From Methanobacteriota archaeon (GTDB lineage: Archaea > Halobacteriota > Methanosarcinia > Methanosarcinales > Methanosarcinaceae), in assembly GCA_023399215.1 (NCBI GenBank), contig JAEWQJ010000009.1:62001-126000 (forward strand): a DNA stretch of 64,000 nucleotides, read 5' to 3'. Below, piece after piece: positions 54,557-63,789 of this stretch. The translations under genes were made by a program, and so were the position numbers. Under the pieces are notes generated by a model. The model saw only the letters and a program-made list of their open reading frames with translations. It was not told where the DNA came from and did not search any database. The first letter of the stretch is position 1. Each line of letters starts with the position of its first letter.

Positions 54557-55789
54557 TCACACTAAGTTCCATATAAGTAAAGCAAGGGCCCCTAAAACTG
54601 TAATTATCCCGAAAGTCTTCTTTGTAAGAGCGAAAAGTTTGGGAGAACCGGAGATTTTCGATAGCAGAATCTTGTTAATCGTGCTAATCAGGCTTGCAAG
54701 CACTGCAGTATTCGCTGCGGTTGCATAGGAAATATTTCCACTTACTGCAAGTAAGGTTACCGAAACAATCACTCCCGAACTGCTAACAAGAGCACCTAGA
54801 GCAGTGACGTAAATTCCGGCAGTTCCTGCGACTTTATAGGCAAAGCTTCCTACTATAAGAATGACGGTAAAAGCAACGCCGAATTTAAACGCCTGTCCAA
54901 GTGAGAAAGGAGATTCAATTTTAAGTTCTCCTCCACCCACTGGACAGAATTTTTTGTCATACTTGAGAACTATTGCTACGGAAGCGAGGATGATCACTGC
55001 CTGGGGAGGAAGCATACGAAGAGTTGTCTGGCCGGTTGTATCAACAATCAGGGCTAATACAAGATTCCGGATGAGCATGGAAATATTACAGAGCAGGATT
55101 CCGGTAAGCACAGGATCAGTCATTTCCTCCACTCGTTTTGAGAGACCTGCAAGCGCGGCTGTTGTTGCCTCACTGTTCACAAAGCCTCCTACAAAGCCTG
55201 AATAACAGATCCCTCGCTTTGTGCCGAACTTTCTCAGGAGCACATAACTTAAAAAACTGATAAGAGAAACAAGAATTACAATAAGTATTGCAGACCTGAA
55301 ATTTATAACTCCGTAAAACTCCCTATCCGGCACCACAGGATACAGTATAAAAGTCACGGCCAGAAACTGTACGGCGTTATAGAGTTCCTCCTTTGTCAGG
55401 TTTCCTGCAAACTGGTGAAGAGGTTGTTTCTGGATCAGAAGAAATGCCACAACTATTGAAGAAATAATAGCAAATAGGCCGTAATCATAGCCAACAAGTA
55501 CTCCCATAACGAAAATGAAAAAGAGACTGATAGGACTGGTGACTCCTATCCGTTTAAATAGAAATATCTTGGAATAGGTGATTATGCAACAGATTGCTCC
55601 GAAAAAGAGCGCAGCTACATAGACAAAACCCGGCCCTTTTGACTCACTCACGAAAGCAGCTAACATACCTGTTATACAGGTTATGCTGTAGGTTCTCACC
55701 CCGGCAAAAATTTCATGTTCAATGCCTCTATGCTCCCTTTCTATACCTACCATTATCCCTATCAGAAAGGCTATAGCAAGTTTTGTCAT
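54557..55789 (-). CDS. MgtC/SapB family membrane protein with DUF4010
   Basis: 410 residues and about 12 transmembrane helices. The N-terminal MgtC domain has FLIGIMVGIEREHRG and GVRTYSITCITG (first 45 residues), the conserved ER and RT motifs; the C-terminal part is DUF4010 (SGFVGGFVNSEATTAAL at about 205). Linked to Mg homeostasis and stress survival in bacteria. The only in-frame ATG is at 55789; the usual family starts some 10-15 residues earlier, but upstream codons lack a start before a stop, so the N-terminus may be slightly short. Confidence 0.85.
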   Translation of the reverse strand: MTKLAIAFLIGIMVGIEREHRGIEHEIFAGVRTYSITCITGMLAAFVSESKGPGFVYVAALFFGAICCIITYSKIFLFKRIGVTSPISLFFIFVMGVLVGYDYGLFAIISSIVVAFLLIQKQPLHQFAGNLTKEELYNAVQFLAVTFILYPVVPDREFYGVINFRSAILIVILVSLISFLSYVLLRKFGTKRGICYSGFVGGFVNSEATTAALAGLSKRVEEMTDPVLTGILLCNISMLIRNLVLALIVDTTGQTTLRMLPPQAVIILASVAIVLKYDKKFCPVGGGELKIESPFSLGQAFKFGVAFTVILIVGSFAYKVAGTAGIYVTALGALVSSSGVIVSVTLLAVSGNISYATAANTAVLASLISTINKILLSKISGSPKLFALTKKTFGIITVLGALALLIWNLV

Positions 55790-56459
55790 GAAATCCAGAA
55801 AAACCGGATCAAAACCAAACTCCTCTATGACGTCCGTAGCTCAACCTCTAAAATTTTTCGGTTTATAAAATCCAGAGTCAAGTTCCAAGAAACTTCTAAT
55901 AATGTTTCTATTAAATCTCTATTAATATTTCTAAGACTTATTTAAGTATTTTATCTGCCCATTTGCTCCGAGATCTACCATTTAATCCTTTTATTCCCGT
56001 CTCTCAAAACGCTTTTAATTAAACGCCAGCTTTTTTTACCAGGTAAATGACGAAGGTAAATAACGAAGGTAAGTCAACGAAGGTAAGTCAACGAAAGTAA
56101 GTCAACGAAGGTAAGTCAATGAAGATAAGTCAACGAAGGTGTCAACGAAGACAACTCAATGAAGACAAGTAAATAATTGTAGATAGTAAAATGGATTTTC
56201 CTTTAAGGTAAAGTAAACAGAGTGAGCTAAAATAAAATATAATTAGATAGTATGGATTTTCCAGTTAATGAATTTAGTCCCTGAAAAGAGAAAAGGTTCA
56301 GGTTCAGAGTGTATCGAGGACCTGTATAATACATTTTCAGGCAACTGCTACACCTGATATACCCGAAAAAATTTTCCAAACCTGACTGAAGCTGATTAGA
56401 ACTTAAGGCTTGGATGTTGATTAGAACTTGAGGCTTGGATGTTATTGAATCTTGTTATC
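55790..56459. repeat. Intergenic region with 14-bp tandem repeats
   Basis: 56040-56165 repeats a unit near AACGAAGGTAAGTC about eight times. 56400-56450 shows a 2-copy repeat with AACTTGAGGCTTGGATGTT. No gene is seen. Confidence 0.75.
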
Positions 56460-57119
56460 TTACACCTCTATAAATTTAACCTCAATAGGTTTGTTTTCCT
56501 CCTTTTCTCCAAGAGTTATCAGGGTGCATGAACCTTTACAGGCTTCGCCAGGGTTTACCACCACAGTCTTTCCAACCTGCTCCATGCCTTTTGCCTCATG
56601 GATGTGCCCGCAGACGATCAAGTCAACCCGGTCAAGGAATTTCTGAATAGCCTTGCTGCCCACATGTCCGAAAGGAAGTTCATCCCTTGCACCGTAAGGT
56701 GGGGCATGCGTCAGAAGCACTATGGTACCGCAATCTTTGTCATTTTCGGCAGAGCAGACCATTCCTTCAAGGGAATTTTCAATTTCTTCTTCGGATAACT
56801 CAAAGGGAGAATTGAAAGGGGTGGGATTTGAGCCGCCAAGACCTATAAACCTGATATTTTCTATCTGTTCGGCTTTTCCGTGCAGGTTAGTAGCCTTAGA
56901 AGCGTCAAGGGCTTTTAAGATGCTCCTATAGTCGCAATTACCCGGGATCGCAAGTACAGGTTTGTCAAACATTTCCATCAATTCTTCAACCTTCTCATCG
57001 GGCCCAAAATTGGTAATGTCCCCGACAATGACTACAAGATCAAAATTCCCTGCCTTTTCAATCATTTCCTTTATCTTCGAATAATCCCCATGGGGGTCAG
57101 AAATAGCCAGTATCTTCAT
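56460..57119 (-). CDS. Metallophosphoesterase (YfcE/MJ0936-like)
   Basis: 219 residues, with the five metal motifs: SDPHGD (about 7-12), GDITNFGP (about 35), GNCD (about 60), LTHAPP (about 139) and GHIHEAKG (about 174). It hydrolyses phosphodiester or phosphomonoester bonds of an unknown substrate. Start ATG at 57119; the first strand KILAISDPHG begins directly. Confidence 0.92.
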   Translation of the reverse strand: MKILAISDPHGDYSKIKEMIEKAGNFDLVVIVGDITNFGPDEKVEELMEMFDKPVLAIPGNCDYRSILKALDASKATNLHGKAEQIENIRFIGLGGSNPTPFNSPFELSEEEIENSLEGMVCSAENDKDCGTIVLLTHAPPYGARDELPFGHVGSKAIQKFLDRVDLIVCGHIHEAKGMEQVGKTVVVNPGEACKGSCTLITLGEKEENKPIEVKFIEV

Positions 57120-57325
57120 TTTTATCAGGTCCTGTTATTAGTAGCTATTATCAATAAGGTTTCTGTTATTCATGTTTATTCGTAGAAGTCATATTACTCA
57201 TAACTATTCGAAAAGATCCTATCGTGTCAAATTTTTGATAAACCTTTTTTCTAAAAAAGGTTTTGATAAATCATTCTTCTAAAAAGATTCTTTGATAACA
57301 CTTTTTTAAAAGTTTTTGACATAGA

Positions 57326-57342
57326 CTGTCTCAAAACTATTC
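57326..57342. repeat. Insertion-sequence end-like motif
   Basis: AGACTGTCTCAAAAC at about 57326-57341 matches the terminal motif of the MITE at 35045 (CTGTCTCAAAA). It lies about 150 bases before a transposase fragment. Confidence 0.45.
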
Positions 57343-57492
57343 TGGATTCTACATTTGGGTTAAAATATTGCAATATTTATTTTCATTAAAGATAGATATT
57401 ACATAAAAAGAATACTTTTTAAGAAAAACTACTTTCCGTTTTTCTTATGTTTAAAAAGGTACGATCAAAAGCAGCAATTTCTACTTCCACTT

Positions 57493-57594
57493 AATCTGAA
57501 ATTTTTACAGGAAAAAGGCATTGATGCCTATATTCCTGACAACTTCTACAAAGCTGAAAAATGGAAAATTTTTGTATATTCAAAAGAAGTTTAA
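57493..57594 (+). pseudogene. Remnant of an IS1182-like transposase
   Basis: A 33-codon frame encodes a NLKFLQEKGIDAYIPDNFYK segment typical of the region in the middle of IS1182-type transposases, ending in a stop at 57594. No complete gene or opposite end is present. Together with the end-like motif at 57326 it marks an eroded insertion. Confidence 0.6.
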
Positions 57595-57642
57595 GAAGGA
57601 GCTTTTAGCAGGGCCTTTTTGATAAAAGTGATCTTTCCCTTT
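57594..57642. repeat. Dispersed terminator-like repeat, copy 1
   Basis: Contains GGAGCTTTTAGCAGGGCC and TTTTTGATAAAAGTGATC. GCTTT can pair with AGGGC using wobbles. Similar copies at 59714 and 62434. The copy follows the transposase remnant and precedes the stop of the gene at 57661. Confidence 0.65.
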
Positions 57643-57660
57643 TGCAGTTGATTTTTTAAC

Positions 57661-58923
57661 TTAATCTTGCTCATTTTCTGAGGCAATTGCTAAAACATTA
57701 GTATATACTCCTCTTTTAAGATATTTGCTAAGTCCTTCTCCTATCTTTTCTTCAGTATCATATTCAGCAGGCAATTTCAGGTGAAGATTTTTATACAAAT
57801 CAAAGCGATACAGGTCAAAGGTAGAGCGTAATAGATTAGCATAAACTGAAGCTGAGTCAAGTAACTTTTCATATAACACGTACCTAATAAATAAATAGCC
57901 TATCAGAAATATTATTACGACAAGGGGCAGTAGTTTAGAATAAATTAGAGGGTTGTTATACAACATTGAGAAGATTAGGCTGAGTGCTATACCCCATATA
58001 ACTGTAAATATAACTGTACATATAACTGTACATGTAGTTGTAAATGATATGTTCAAAATCTTTTTTCCGTCTAGTAAGTATATAAAAAACAAATAGCCTA
58101 TTACAAACATTATTCCCCCTAGAAATAGAAGAACTAGAAGAACTATAGAAGGAGTTAGACTGTTTAAACGAATATTTGAGAAGATTAGGCTTATTAGTAT
58201 ACCCCAAATAACTGTAGCCCCAATACTCCAAATAATAATCCTCGTATTTTTGTATACCTCTTCTAGAACTGAATTATGTAAGTTTCTGGCACTATCTGGT
58301 AAAACCATCCATAAACGAGGCCATACAGTAAATGTTTCGAGACCATAACGGATGTTTGGATATTCTTCTGCAGCACGTAATAAGTTCCCCAGGCGAGTAG
58401 GAAGAAGAGTATCTCTATCAACAGGATAATTGTCGAGATAATCGTCTAATTTAATGAGTTCTTTACGCAATTTAATTTTATCTTCAATTTCATTTTTCTC
58501 GGTACTTTCAGTATTTTTTTGGTTTCTTTGTAAGTTATCGTACCCTTGTAAATTATTGTAATCTTTGTAAAACTGTTCTTCTTTATCTTTTAATTCCTTT
58601 TTTATTCTCCCAGTTAATTTGGAAGATATAAAGGTATCATTCCAGTAATATCCCTCTAAAAGGCGAAAAAAGAGTATTTGAAACCATTCCACAATTGCGT
58701 TGGATAAAATGATGAGTAGAGACCCGCCTACAACTAAAAATACTCCCTGTCCAAGACTGATTTCATTAAAAAATCCATTGAGGTATTTCCAGTCCCATCC
58801 TATGTTTATGAGTACTAAAAGTGCAGTAATTCCCCAGAATAAAAAGCTTGGAGGAGAAAGTATTAATTTCTTCCATTCTTCAGATAGATTCTCAGAAATG
58901 ATCTCAAGATAATTCTGAAACAT
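57661..58923 (-). CDS. Unknown multi-pass membrane protein, paired with the gene at 58989
   Basis: About 420 residues. Two transmembrane helices near residues 20-80, a Lys/Glu-rich coiled-coil-like cytoplasmic segment (about 125-175), then four more helices (about 230-360) and an acidic C-terminal tail. I recognise no family. ATG at 58923 is preferred (AGAAGAT upstream); a TTG at 58971 opens the same frame. It lies 65 bases after the neighbour (58989..59480) and could form a two-gene unit with it. Confidence 0.6.
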   Translation of the reverse strand: MFQNYLEIISENLSEEWKKLILSPPSFLFWGITALLVLINIGWDWKYLNGFFNEISLGQGVFLVVGGSLLIILSNAIVEWFQILFFRLLEGYYWNDTFISSKLTGRIKKELKDKEEQFYKDYNNLQGYDNLQRNQKNTESTEKNEIEDKIKLRKELIKLDDYLDNYPVDRDTLLPTRLGNLLRAAEEYPNIRYGLETFTVWPRLWMVLPDSARNLHNSVLEEVYKNTRIIIWSIGATVIWGILISLIFSNIRLNSLTPSIVLLVLLFLGGIMFVIGYLFFIYLLDGKKILNISFTTTCTVICTVIFTVIWGIALSLIFSMLYNNPLIYSKLLPLVVIIFLIGYLFIRYVLYEKLLDSASVYANLLRSTFDLYRFDLYKNLHLKLPAEYDTEEKIGEGLSKYLKRGVYTNVLAIASENEQD

Positions 58924-58988
58924 ATTAATCTTCTTATATGTTAAGTTAATCTCTTTTGCTAGCAAATACAACTAAGTTTAAATGAAAT

Positions 58989-59480
58989 TCACAATAAATT
59001 CCATCTTTTGAGTTCTTCATTATGAGTAGGACAACGTTGTCCTTTCGTACGCAGATTAACTATATATGGTGGATCGCATTGAGTACAGAATACTAACTCA
59101 CCTAAAGGTATGAGTGTTGTCTTATTTCCTTGAGGACCTTTGAATCCATTTTCTATAATATTCAACTTTAAGGCTGGTTTATAAAGTTCTACTATCGGTT
59201 CCAATTGATTTTTAAAATTTTCATCGCTATTCAGTTTAACTTGAAGATTATTTTCAAATTCAAATTTATATTTATATTTGTAGGGCTCTTTCATATAGTC
59301 AGATAAAATAGATTCGTTGCTTTGACTAAATTTATCCTTTACAATTTTTTCTATTTTTTTTATATTTTTTAAGTCTACCTCAGCTTTTTTTAAGGAATCT
59401 ATTTTAGTAGTTTCATTTTGCTCAATTATGAGAATATTAAGACAGTCTATAATTTTTATAGCCAATTCATTAGAATCCAT
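58989..59480 (-). CDS. Unknown soluble protein with Cys/His pairs near the C-terminus
   Basis: 163 residues. N-terminal half helical (EQNETTKIDSLKKAEVDLKN), no signal peptide. The C-terminus has C-x2-C (CTQC, about residue 131) and C-x2-H (CPTH, about residue 149), a possible zinc site. Weak GGTAGTTG ribosome binding site. It is followed by the membrane protein gene at 57661 and may be its soluble partner. No family recognised. Confidence 0.6.
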   Translation of the reverse strand: MDSNELAIKIIDCLNILIIEQNETTKIDSLKKAEVDLKNIKKIEKIVKDKFSQSNESILSDYMKEPYKYKYKFEFENNLQVKLNSDENFKNQLEPIVELYKPALKLNIIENGFKGPQGNKTTLIPLGELVFCTQCDPPYIVNLRTKGQRCPTHNEELKRWNLL

Positions 59481-60486
59481 ATTTATTTCAACTACCGATC
59501 ATCAAAAATATTTTTTGATTTATTAGATTCTCGTATTATTTTCAGTTATTTACCATTAATACATTTTATTTCAAAAATAGAATATAAATTACTTTGAAAC
59601 TAAGATTAGAAATATAATTTCGCTTAAGAAAAATGGATGAGGTACTATTTTATTCTGTAAAATTACAAATTTTAAGAATTTATTTACTCGAAAACCTGAA
59701 CCTTTAAAGTTTGAGAGGGAGCCCTTAGCAGGGCCTTTTTGATAAAAGTGATCTTTTCCTTTTTGGGGAGGGATTTTCTGATTAAAGTGAAAACCTGGTA
59801 ACCGAATTCAAGTTTCTAAAGTTCTAAATTTCCATAACTAAAGGAACAAAATAATTGAAAAATATGTAATCAGACGTATATAACCCTATAACTTATACGA
59901 TTCATGGTCTGGAACACTAAAATTATTATTAGTAGTAGTTAGTTGATGTTATTTCCAAAACATTTTTAGTAGCGCATCATACCTTTTTTGCAATTCAGTA
60001 AGGTTAATAGCATGCTTGATGCACGAAACATAAGGAAGTTTCAGCACCGGAAAATTAATCGCGAAAACATCAACCGCATAATGATGGACGACCTAATTTT
60101 TAGTTTAGTGATTTATTGCTTTATTCGTGGCAAAGAAAAACACAACGTGCCCATTATATGGTCCAGAACATAAATAGAATCAATCTCAAGTATTTTATAG
60201 AAGGCCAAGTATTTTATAGAAGGACGCTCATTATAATTTAACAAATGTGAAAGAATATGGCAACTGTTGAGGACTTTTAGGAATATTTGCTTAGTTAGCC
60301 ATGAAACTTGCTTTTTAAGGGCTTTTTAGTATTTTTATGGATTTTTTTCCAGCTATAGAAGCTAAAAGCCGAAAATAGATCTAGATTTTGAAAATTCCAC
60401 CGATATTAAAGTAGTTATGGGATTCATAGGAAAAGACTTGCTTTAAACGGAGTAAATCTTTAAGTAACAGTGTTGGGTGAGAGAAA
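59481..60486. other. Long intergenic region
   Basis: Holds dispersed repeat copy 2 (59714) and a short 2-copy tandem AAGTATTTTATAGAAGG near 60190-60225. A 61-codon plus-strand frame from 59988 lacks family features. No gene seen. Confidence 0.5.
59714..59785. repeat. Dispersed terminator-like repeat, copy 2
   Basis: GCCCT (59721-59725) and AGGGC (59730-59734) form a perfect hairpin with TAGC loop, followed by CTTTTT, as in a terminator on the plus strand. The repeat then continues with GATAAAAGTGATC and a GGGGAGGGATTTTCTG block shared with copy 3. Confidence 0.7.
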
Positions 60487-62103
60487 ATGAGAGATTTTAA
60501 TATTGGCGAAAGGCATACTTTCAGAGTGGACACATCAATAACGAAGCTGGTTTTACTGTCGGTATTGTTGTTAGGATTTGGGGTGACTATATCTGATGCA
60601 TCTGCTGAGAGAATATCGTTAACGCCACCAGATGATATAGAGAGCTTTGGTTGGTCAGTAACTTCTGCAGATTATAACGGAGACAAATTAGCAGATTTCG
60701 TGGTAGGTAATCCGTTCCAAAAGTACCAAACAGGGGAAGCTAACATATATTATGGCAAAAAAAGTTTACAGCCAACTGCAGATGAAACTTTGAGCTCTCC
60801 TGAAATTGATGATCGTGGCTTTGGATTTTACCTGGCTTCAGGCGATACTAACAATGATGGATATGACGATCTTGCAGTGGCAATGGAGTGGGGTATTAAC
60901 AAAGTTTACATTTATGAGGGAACTCCAGAAGGATTAAAAGACACTCTTTTTGAAGTAATTACGCCACCTCCAGGGTATCCTGCATTTGGTTTTGGTCATG
61001 AAATCTCACTGGAAGATATAAATGGAGATGGATTTTCGGATCTGTTAATTGGTGCATGTGATGACCCTAATTCAATGTCTAATTTATCGAATGGGTCTTC
61101 ATACCTATACGTTTACTATGGATCAAAATCAGGAATAAATGATCAAGTTCCCTCATTTGTCGTGTATCCTGGCTGTGGAATGCAGGTTGGTGTTTCATCA
61201 GCTGGTGATTTAAACGCTGACGGCTTTGACGACATAGCAGTATCAGTAGCTAATGTATCTCAAGCAGGTGATTTCAATGTTTATATCTACAGAGGTTCAT
61301 CTAACAAAAACCTCTCTTCACCTCAAAAAATTAGTATACCGACTTCTATTGAGGGAAGTTCCATTATTGGTACAGTTGCATCAGCTGGTGATTTAAACGG
61401 AGATGGCTTTGATGACCTTCTTGTTGGAAATGAATTTGCGAACGAATCTTGGGAGGGGGAAGGGAAAGCCTACATCTTTTTCGGCTCTTCTTCAAATCTG
61501 TCTCTTTCTCCAGATATAGTTATAAATAATCCCAATCCACAGTACAGTGCAAAGTTTGGAGCATCTCTTTGCGGTATAAAAGACTTTAATTTCGACGGTT
61601 TTGATGATATCGTAATTGGGTGCCCATATAGCTCTCCTAATGGTACCGCTTATATCTATTATGGCTCACCTTCAGGTATTACAAATACACCCTCTTTAAA
61701 TTTGACTGAAGAAGGAGATTTCGGATGGGTAGTATCTTCTGTGGGGGATATAAAAGGAAATGGGCAAAATTTCTTTATCGTAGGTACAGAATTTGGTGGT
61801 GCAAACTTATATGCACTGAACTCATCAAACGATACAATTCCACCAGGTATCTCCATCTGCTCACCAATCCCTAAACAATGCTTTAACATGTGTACTATAC
61901 ATGTACGTGGAATAGCCTATGATAACATTAATCTCAGCAGAGTGGAAACAAAGGTTAACGGCTGTAAATGGCAAACTGCGTGTGGGACATCTTCATGGAC
62001 TTCTACAGTGAAGCTTTCAAAAGGAGAAAACACAATTTTTGCAAGAGCAATCGATACTGCTGGAAATACCAATGAAACATCAGTAAAAGTTATTGTACGC
62101 TAA
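60487..62103 (+). CDS. Secreted FG-GAP/integrin-alpha-like beta-propeller protein
   Basis: 538 residues. An N-terminal signal peptide (helix at about 20-37, ending ISDASA). Seven FG-GAP repeats with the calcium-binding DxNxDGxxD loops (DINGDGFSDLL, DLNADGFDDIA, DLNGDGFDDLL, DFNFDGFDDIV) make an integrin-like propeller (residues about 40-440). A C-terminal Ig-like domain (about 450-538) has Cys pairs but no membrane anchor or sorting motif. Likely a cell-surface binding protein. GGTGA upstream of ATG. Confidence 0.9.
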   Translation: MRDFNIGERHTFRVDTSITKLVLLSVLLLGFGVTISDASAERISLTPPDDIESFGWSVTSADYNGDKLADFVVGNPFQKYQTGEANIYYGKKSLQPTADETLSSPEIDDRGFGFYLASGDTNNDGYDDLAVAMEWGINKVYIYEGTPEGLKDTLFEVITPPPGYPAFGFGHEISLEDINGDGFSDLLIGACDDPNSMSNLSNGSSYLYVYYGSKSGINDQVPSFVVYPGCGMQVGVSSAGDLNADGFDDIAVSVANVSQAGDFNVYIYRGSSNKNLSSPQKISIPTSIEGSSIIGTVASAGDLNGDGFDDLLVGNEFANESWEGEGKAYIFFGSSSNLSLSPDIVINNPNPQYSAKFGASLCGIKDFNFDGFDDIVIGCPYSSPNGTAYIYYGSPSGITNTPSLNLTEEGDFGWVVSSVGDIKGNGQNFFIVGTEFGGANLYALNSSNDTIPPGISICSPIPKQCFNMCTIHVRGIAYDNINLSRVETKVNGCKWQTACGTSSWTSTVKLSKGENTIFARAIDTAGNTNETSVKVIVR

Positions 62104-62661
62104 ATTGTCCGACTATGGAAGTATAATCAAATCCTTGTCGGCTCAGAACGTACTCCATGATGTGTAGTACAAAAAAATAAGCACAATAATAGCCTGTGAG
62201 GAAATATTTTTGGGAGATATTTCCTCCAGCATTTTTATATATTGATCGTTAACTCAACTTTTAGTGACTTTCCTGAAATGCACCGCTGAATATTGAATAA
62301 AGTTTCTTGACTTGTTTGAATTCATTGAAATATATTTTTCTTGTAGGCGGCCTACTGGAATCTTCTCCGGGTACGTTTGTCAAATCAAAGTGAAATTGAA
62401 AGCTCGTGAACTTTGAAGATTCCAAAAGGGTTTAGAAGGAGCCCTCAACAGGGCCTTTTTGAAAAAAGTGATCTCTTCCTGTGGGGAGGTTTTTCTGATT
62501 AAATTGGACCGTCTTCACGTTCAACTCAGTTTTAATATATTTTTCCTGCCGACGGACACTGGAATCTTACCCGAAAACCTTTGTCAAGAAAAGAGTAATT
62601 AAGAATCCATAGTTTTACATATTTTAAAGGAGCCCTTTATTTCAATTTTTTGTTTTTGATA
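62104..62661. other. Intergenic region with direct repeats
   Basis: Two direct copies of a 60-bp module (62330-62394 and 62534-62596) sharing AATATATTTTTC, ACTGGAATCTT and TTTGTCAA blocks flank copy 3 of the terminator-like repeat. No gene is seen. Confidence 0.6.
62434..62505. repeat. Dispersed terminator-like repeat, copy 3
   Basis: GCCCT (62441-62445) pairs with AGGGC (62450-62454), loop CAAC, followed by CTTTTT and a GAAAAAAGTGATC block. It shares about 50 of 70 positions with copy 2. Preceded by GGTTTAGAAGGA as in copy 1 (GTTTAAGAAGGA). Confidence 0.7.
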
Positions 62662-63789
62662 TCAAAATAATATTTTACTAAAGATTTCATCCATTACTCT
62701 AAAATGTAAATTTTTCCTAAATTCGTTCGAAGAACCGAAATCAATATACTCCTTATTTTTTTCTTTATCAAGATCGGTAATTTTGTCAATAAAATCCTTT
62801 AATTGAAAATTTATAAACTGTGGCAGAACTTCAGAAAAGATGTTGATATTGCCCAAAGCAATTGCTCCAAATTGTTTAATATCAATTTCCTCATGAACTC
62901 TTTTTATTATTGTGTTAAAAGTTTCTTCGCCGTCAAAGAAGTGTTTGTATGCCTTCCTCAGTTCTTCCCTTTTTTTTGTATCCACTTCTGCTGCAGCTTC
63001 AATGAGATTAAATTTTTTATTTGAGTCGGGATATGTAAGGTTAAATAATATTGGTGTGTTTGATCCTGATCTTCTTATAATTCTTGAAATTACATTTACT
63101 GCATTATCGTTTTCTGCTAAAAACTGCAAAGAGTCCAAAATTTGAAGTTTAGGATCAGTTTTTTTAGAAATCCAGTTTCTAAGACAATTTCTATTAAATG
63201 ATTTGTCAGGTAGACTATCATAGAATTTCTCAAAACTTGTTTCTTCGTTGATTATGAACTCGATTCTCCTTTCACTAATACCAATTTTTGAAGCTATTTT
63301 TTCTTCATACCTTTGTAAGTAAAACTGGAAAACACCTAATAATATGCCAAGTACCGTGACTACGTTATAAAAAGAACCCAATGGATGAATATCGAATAAA
63401 TTTGTGAAAAACAAAAGCCCTAAAAAACATACCCAGATAATGCAAATAGGAAATAACTCATAGAGCGTGTTGAAAAAAAGTTGTTTAAATATAACAAGTA
63501 AATTCTTAATATTCATAACTTCAGTCAATAAACTGAAATTGCATTTCATATATTTATCTTTCTTATCTATTTGTCCAAAGTTTTCTTTTTTATTTTTGAT
63601 CTTTAAGAGATCAAATTTCCAAATAACATAATCCGTTTTTAGAACCATGAATGAGACCACAAATATAATTACATAAATAAAAATGGGAATATTAGAAATA
63701 AAATGATGAAAAAAAATTCCCATAAAAATATTGGCAAATAGAAAACCAAGAATCGAAATGCTTCTTAATATTTTTATTATATCATGCAT
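62662..63789 (-). CDS. Unknown membrane protein with a C-terminal helical domain
   Basis: 375 residues. Four transmembrane helices (about 10-50 and 105-155, in pairs) and then a long soluble, mainly helical part (about 165-375) with no metal motif. Family not recognised. AGGAT lies 5 bases before the ATG. The soluble segment has short repeated helices (EEKIASKIGISERRIE; RKAYKHFFDGEE), so it may be a scaffold or receptor. It is not close in sequence to the membrane protein at 57661, though both are four- to six-helix proteins near the same repeats. Confidence 0.6.
   Translation of the reverse strand: MHDIIKILRSISILGFLFANIFMGIFFHHFISNIPIFIYVIIFVVSFMVLKTDYVIWKFDLLKIKNKKENFGQIDKKDKYMKCNFSLLTEVMNIKNLLVIFKQLFFNTLYELFPICIIWVCFLGLLFFTNLFDIHPLGSFYNVVTVLGILLGVFQFYLQRYEEKIASKIGISERRIEFIINEETSFEKFYDSLPDKSFNRNCLRNWISKKTDPKLQILDSLQFLAENDNAVNVISRIIRRSGSNTPILFNLTYPDSNKKFNLIEAAAEVDTKKREELRKAYKHFFDGEETFNTIIKRVHEEIDIKQFGAIALGNINIFSEVLPQFINFQLKDFIDKITDLDKEKNKEYIDFGSSNEFRKNLHFRVMDEIFSKILF

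Noticed and set aside
59988..60173. 61-residue plus-strand frame
   Set aside because: No ribosome binding site, no recognisable motif, AT-rich region.
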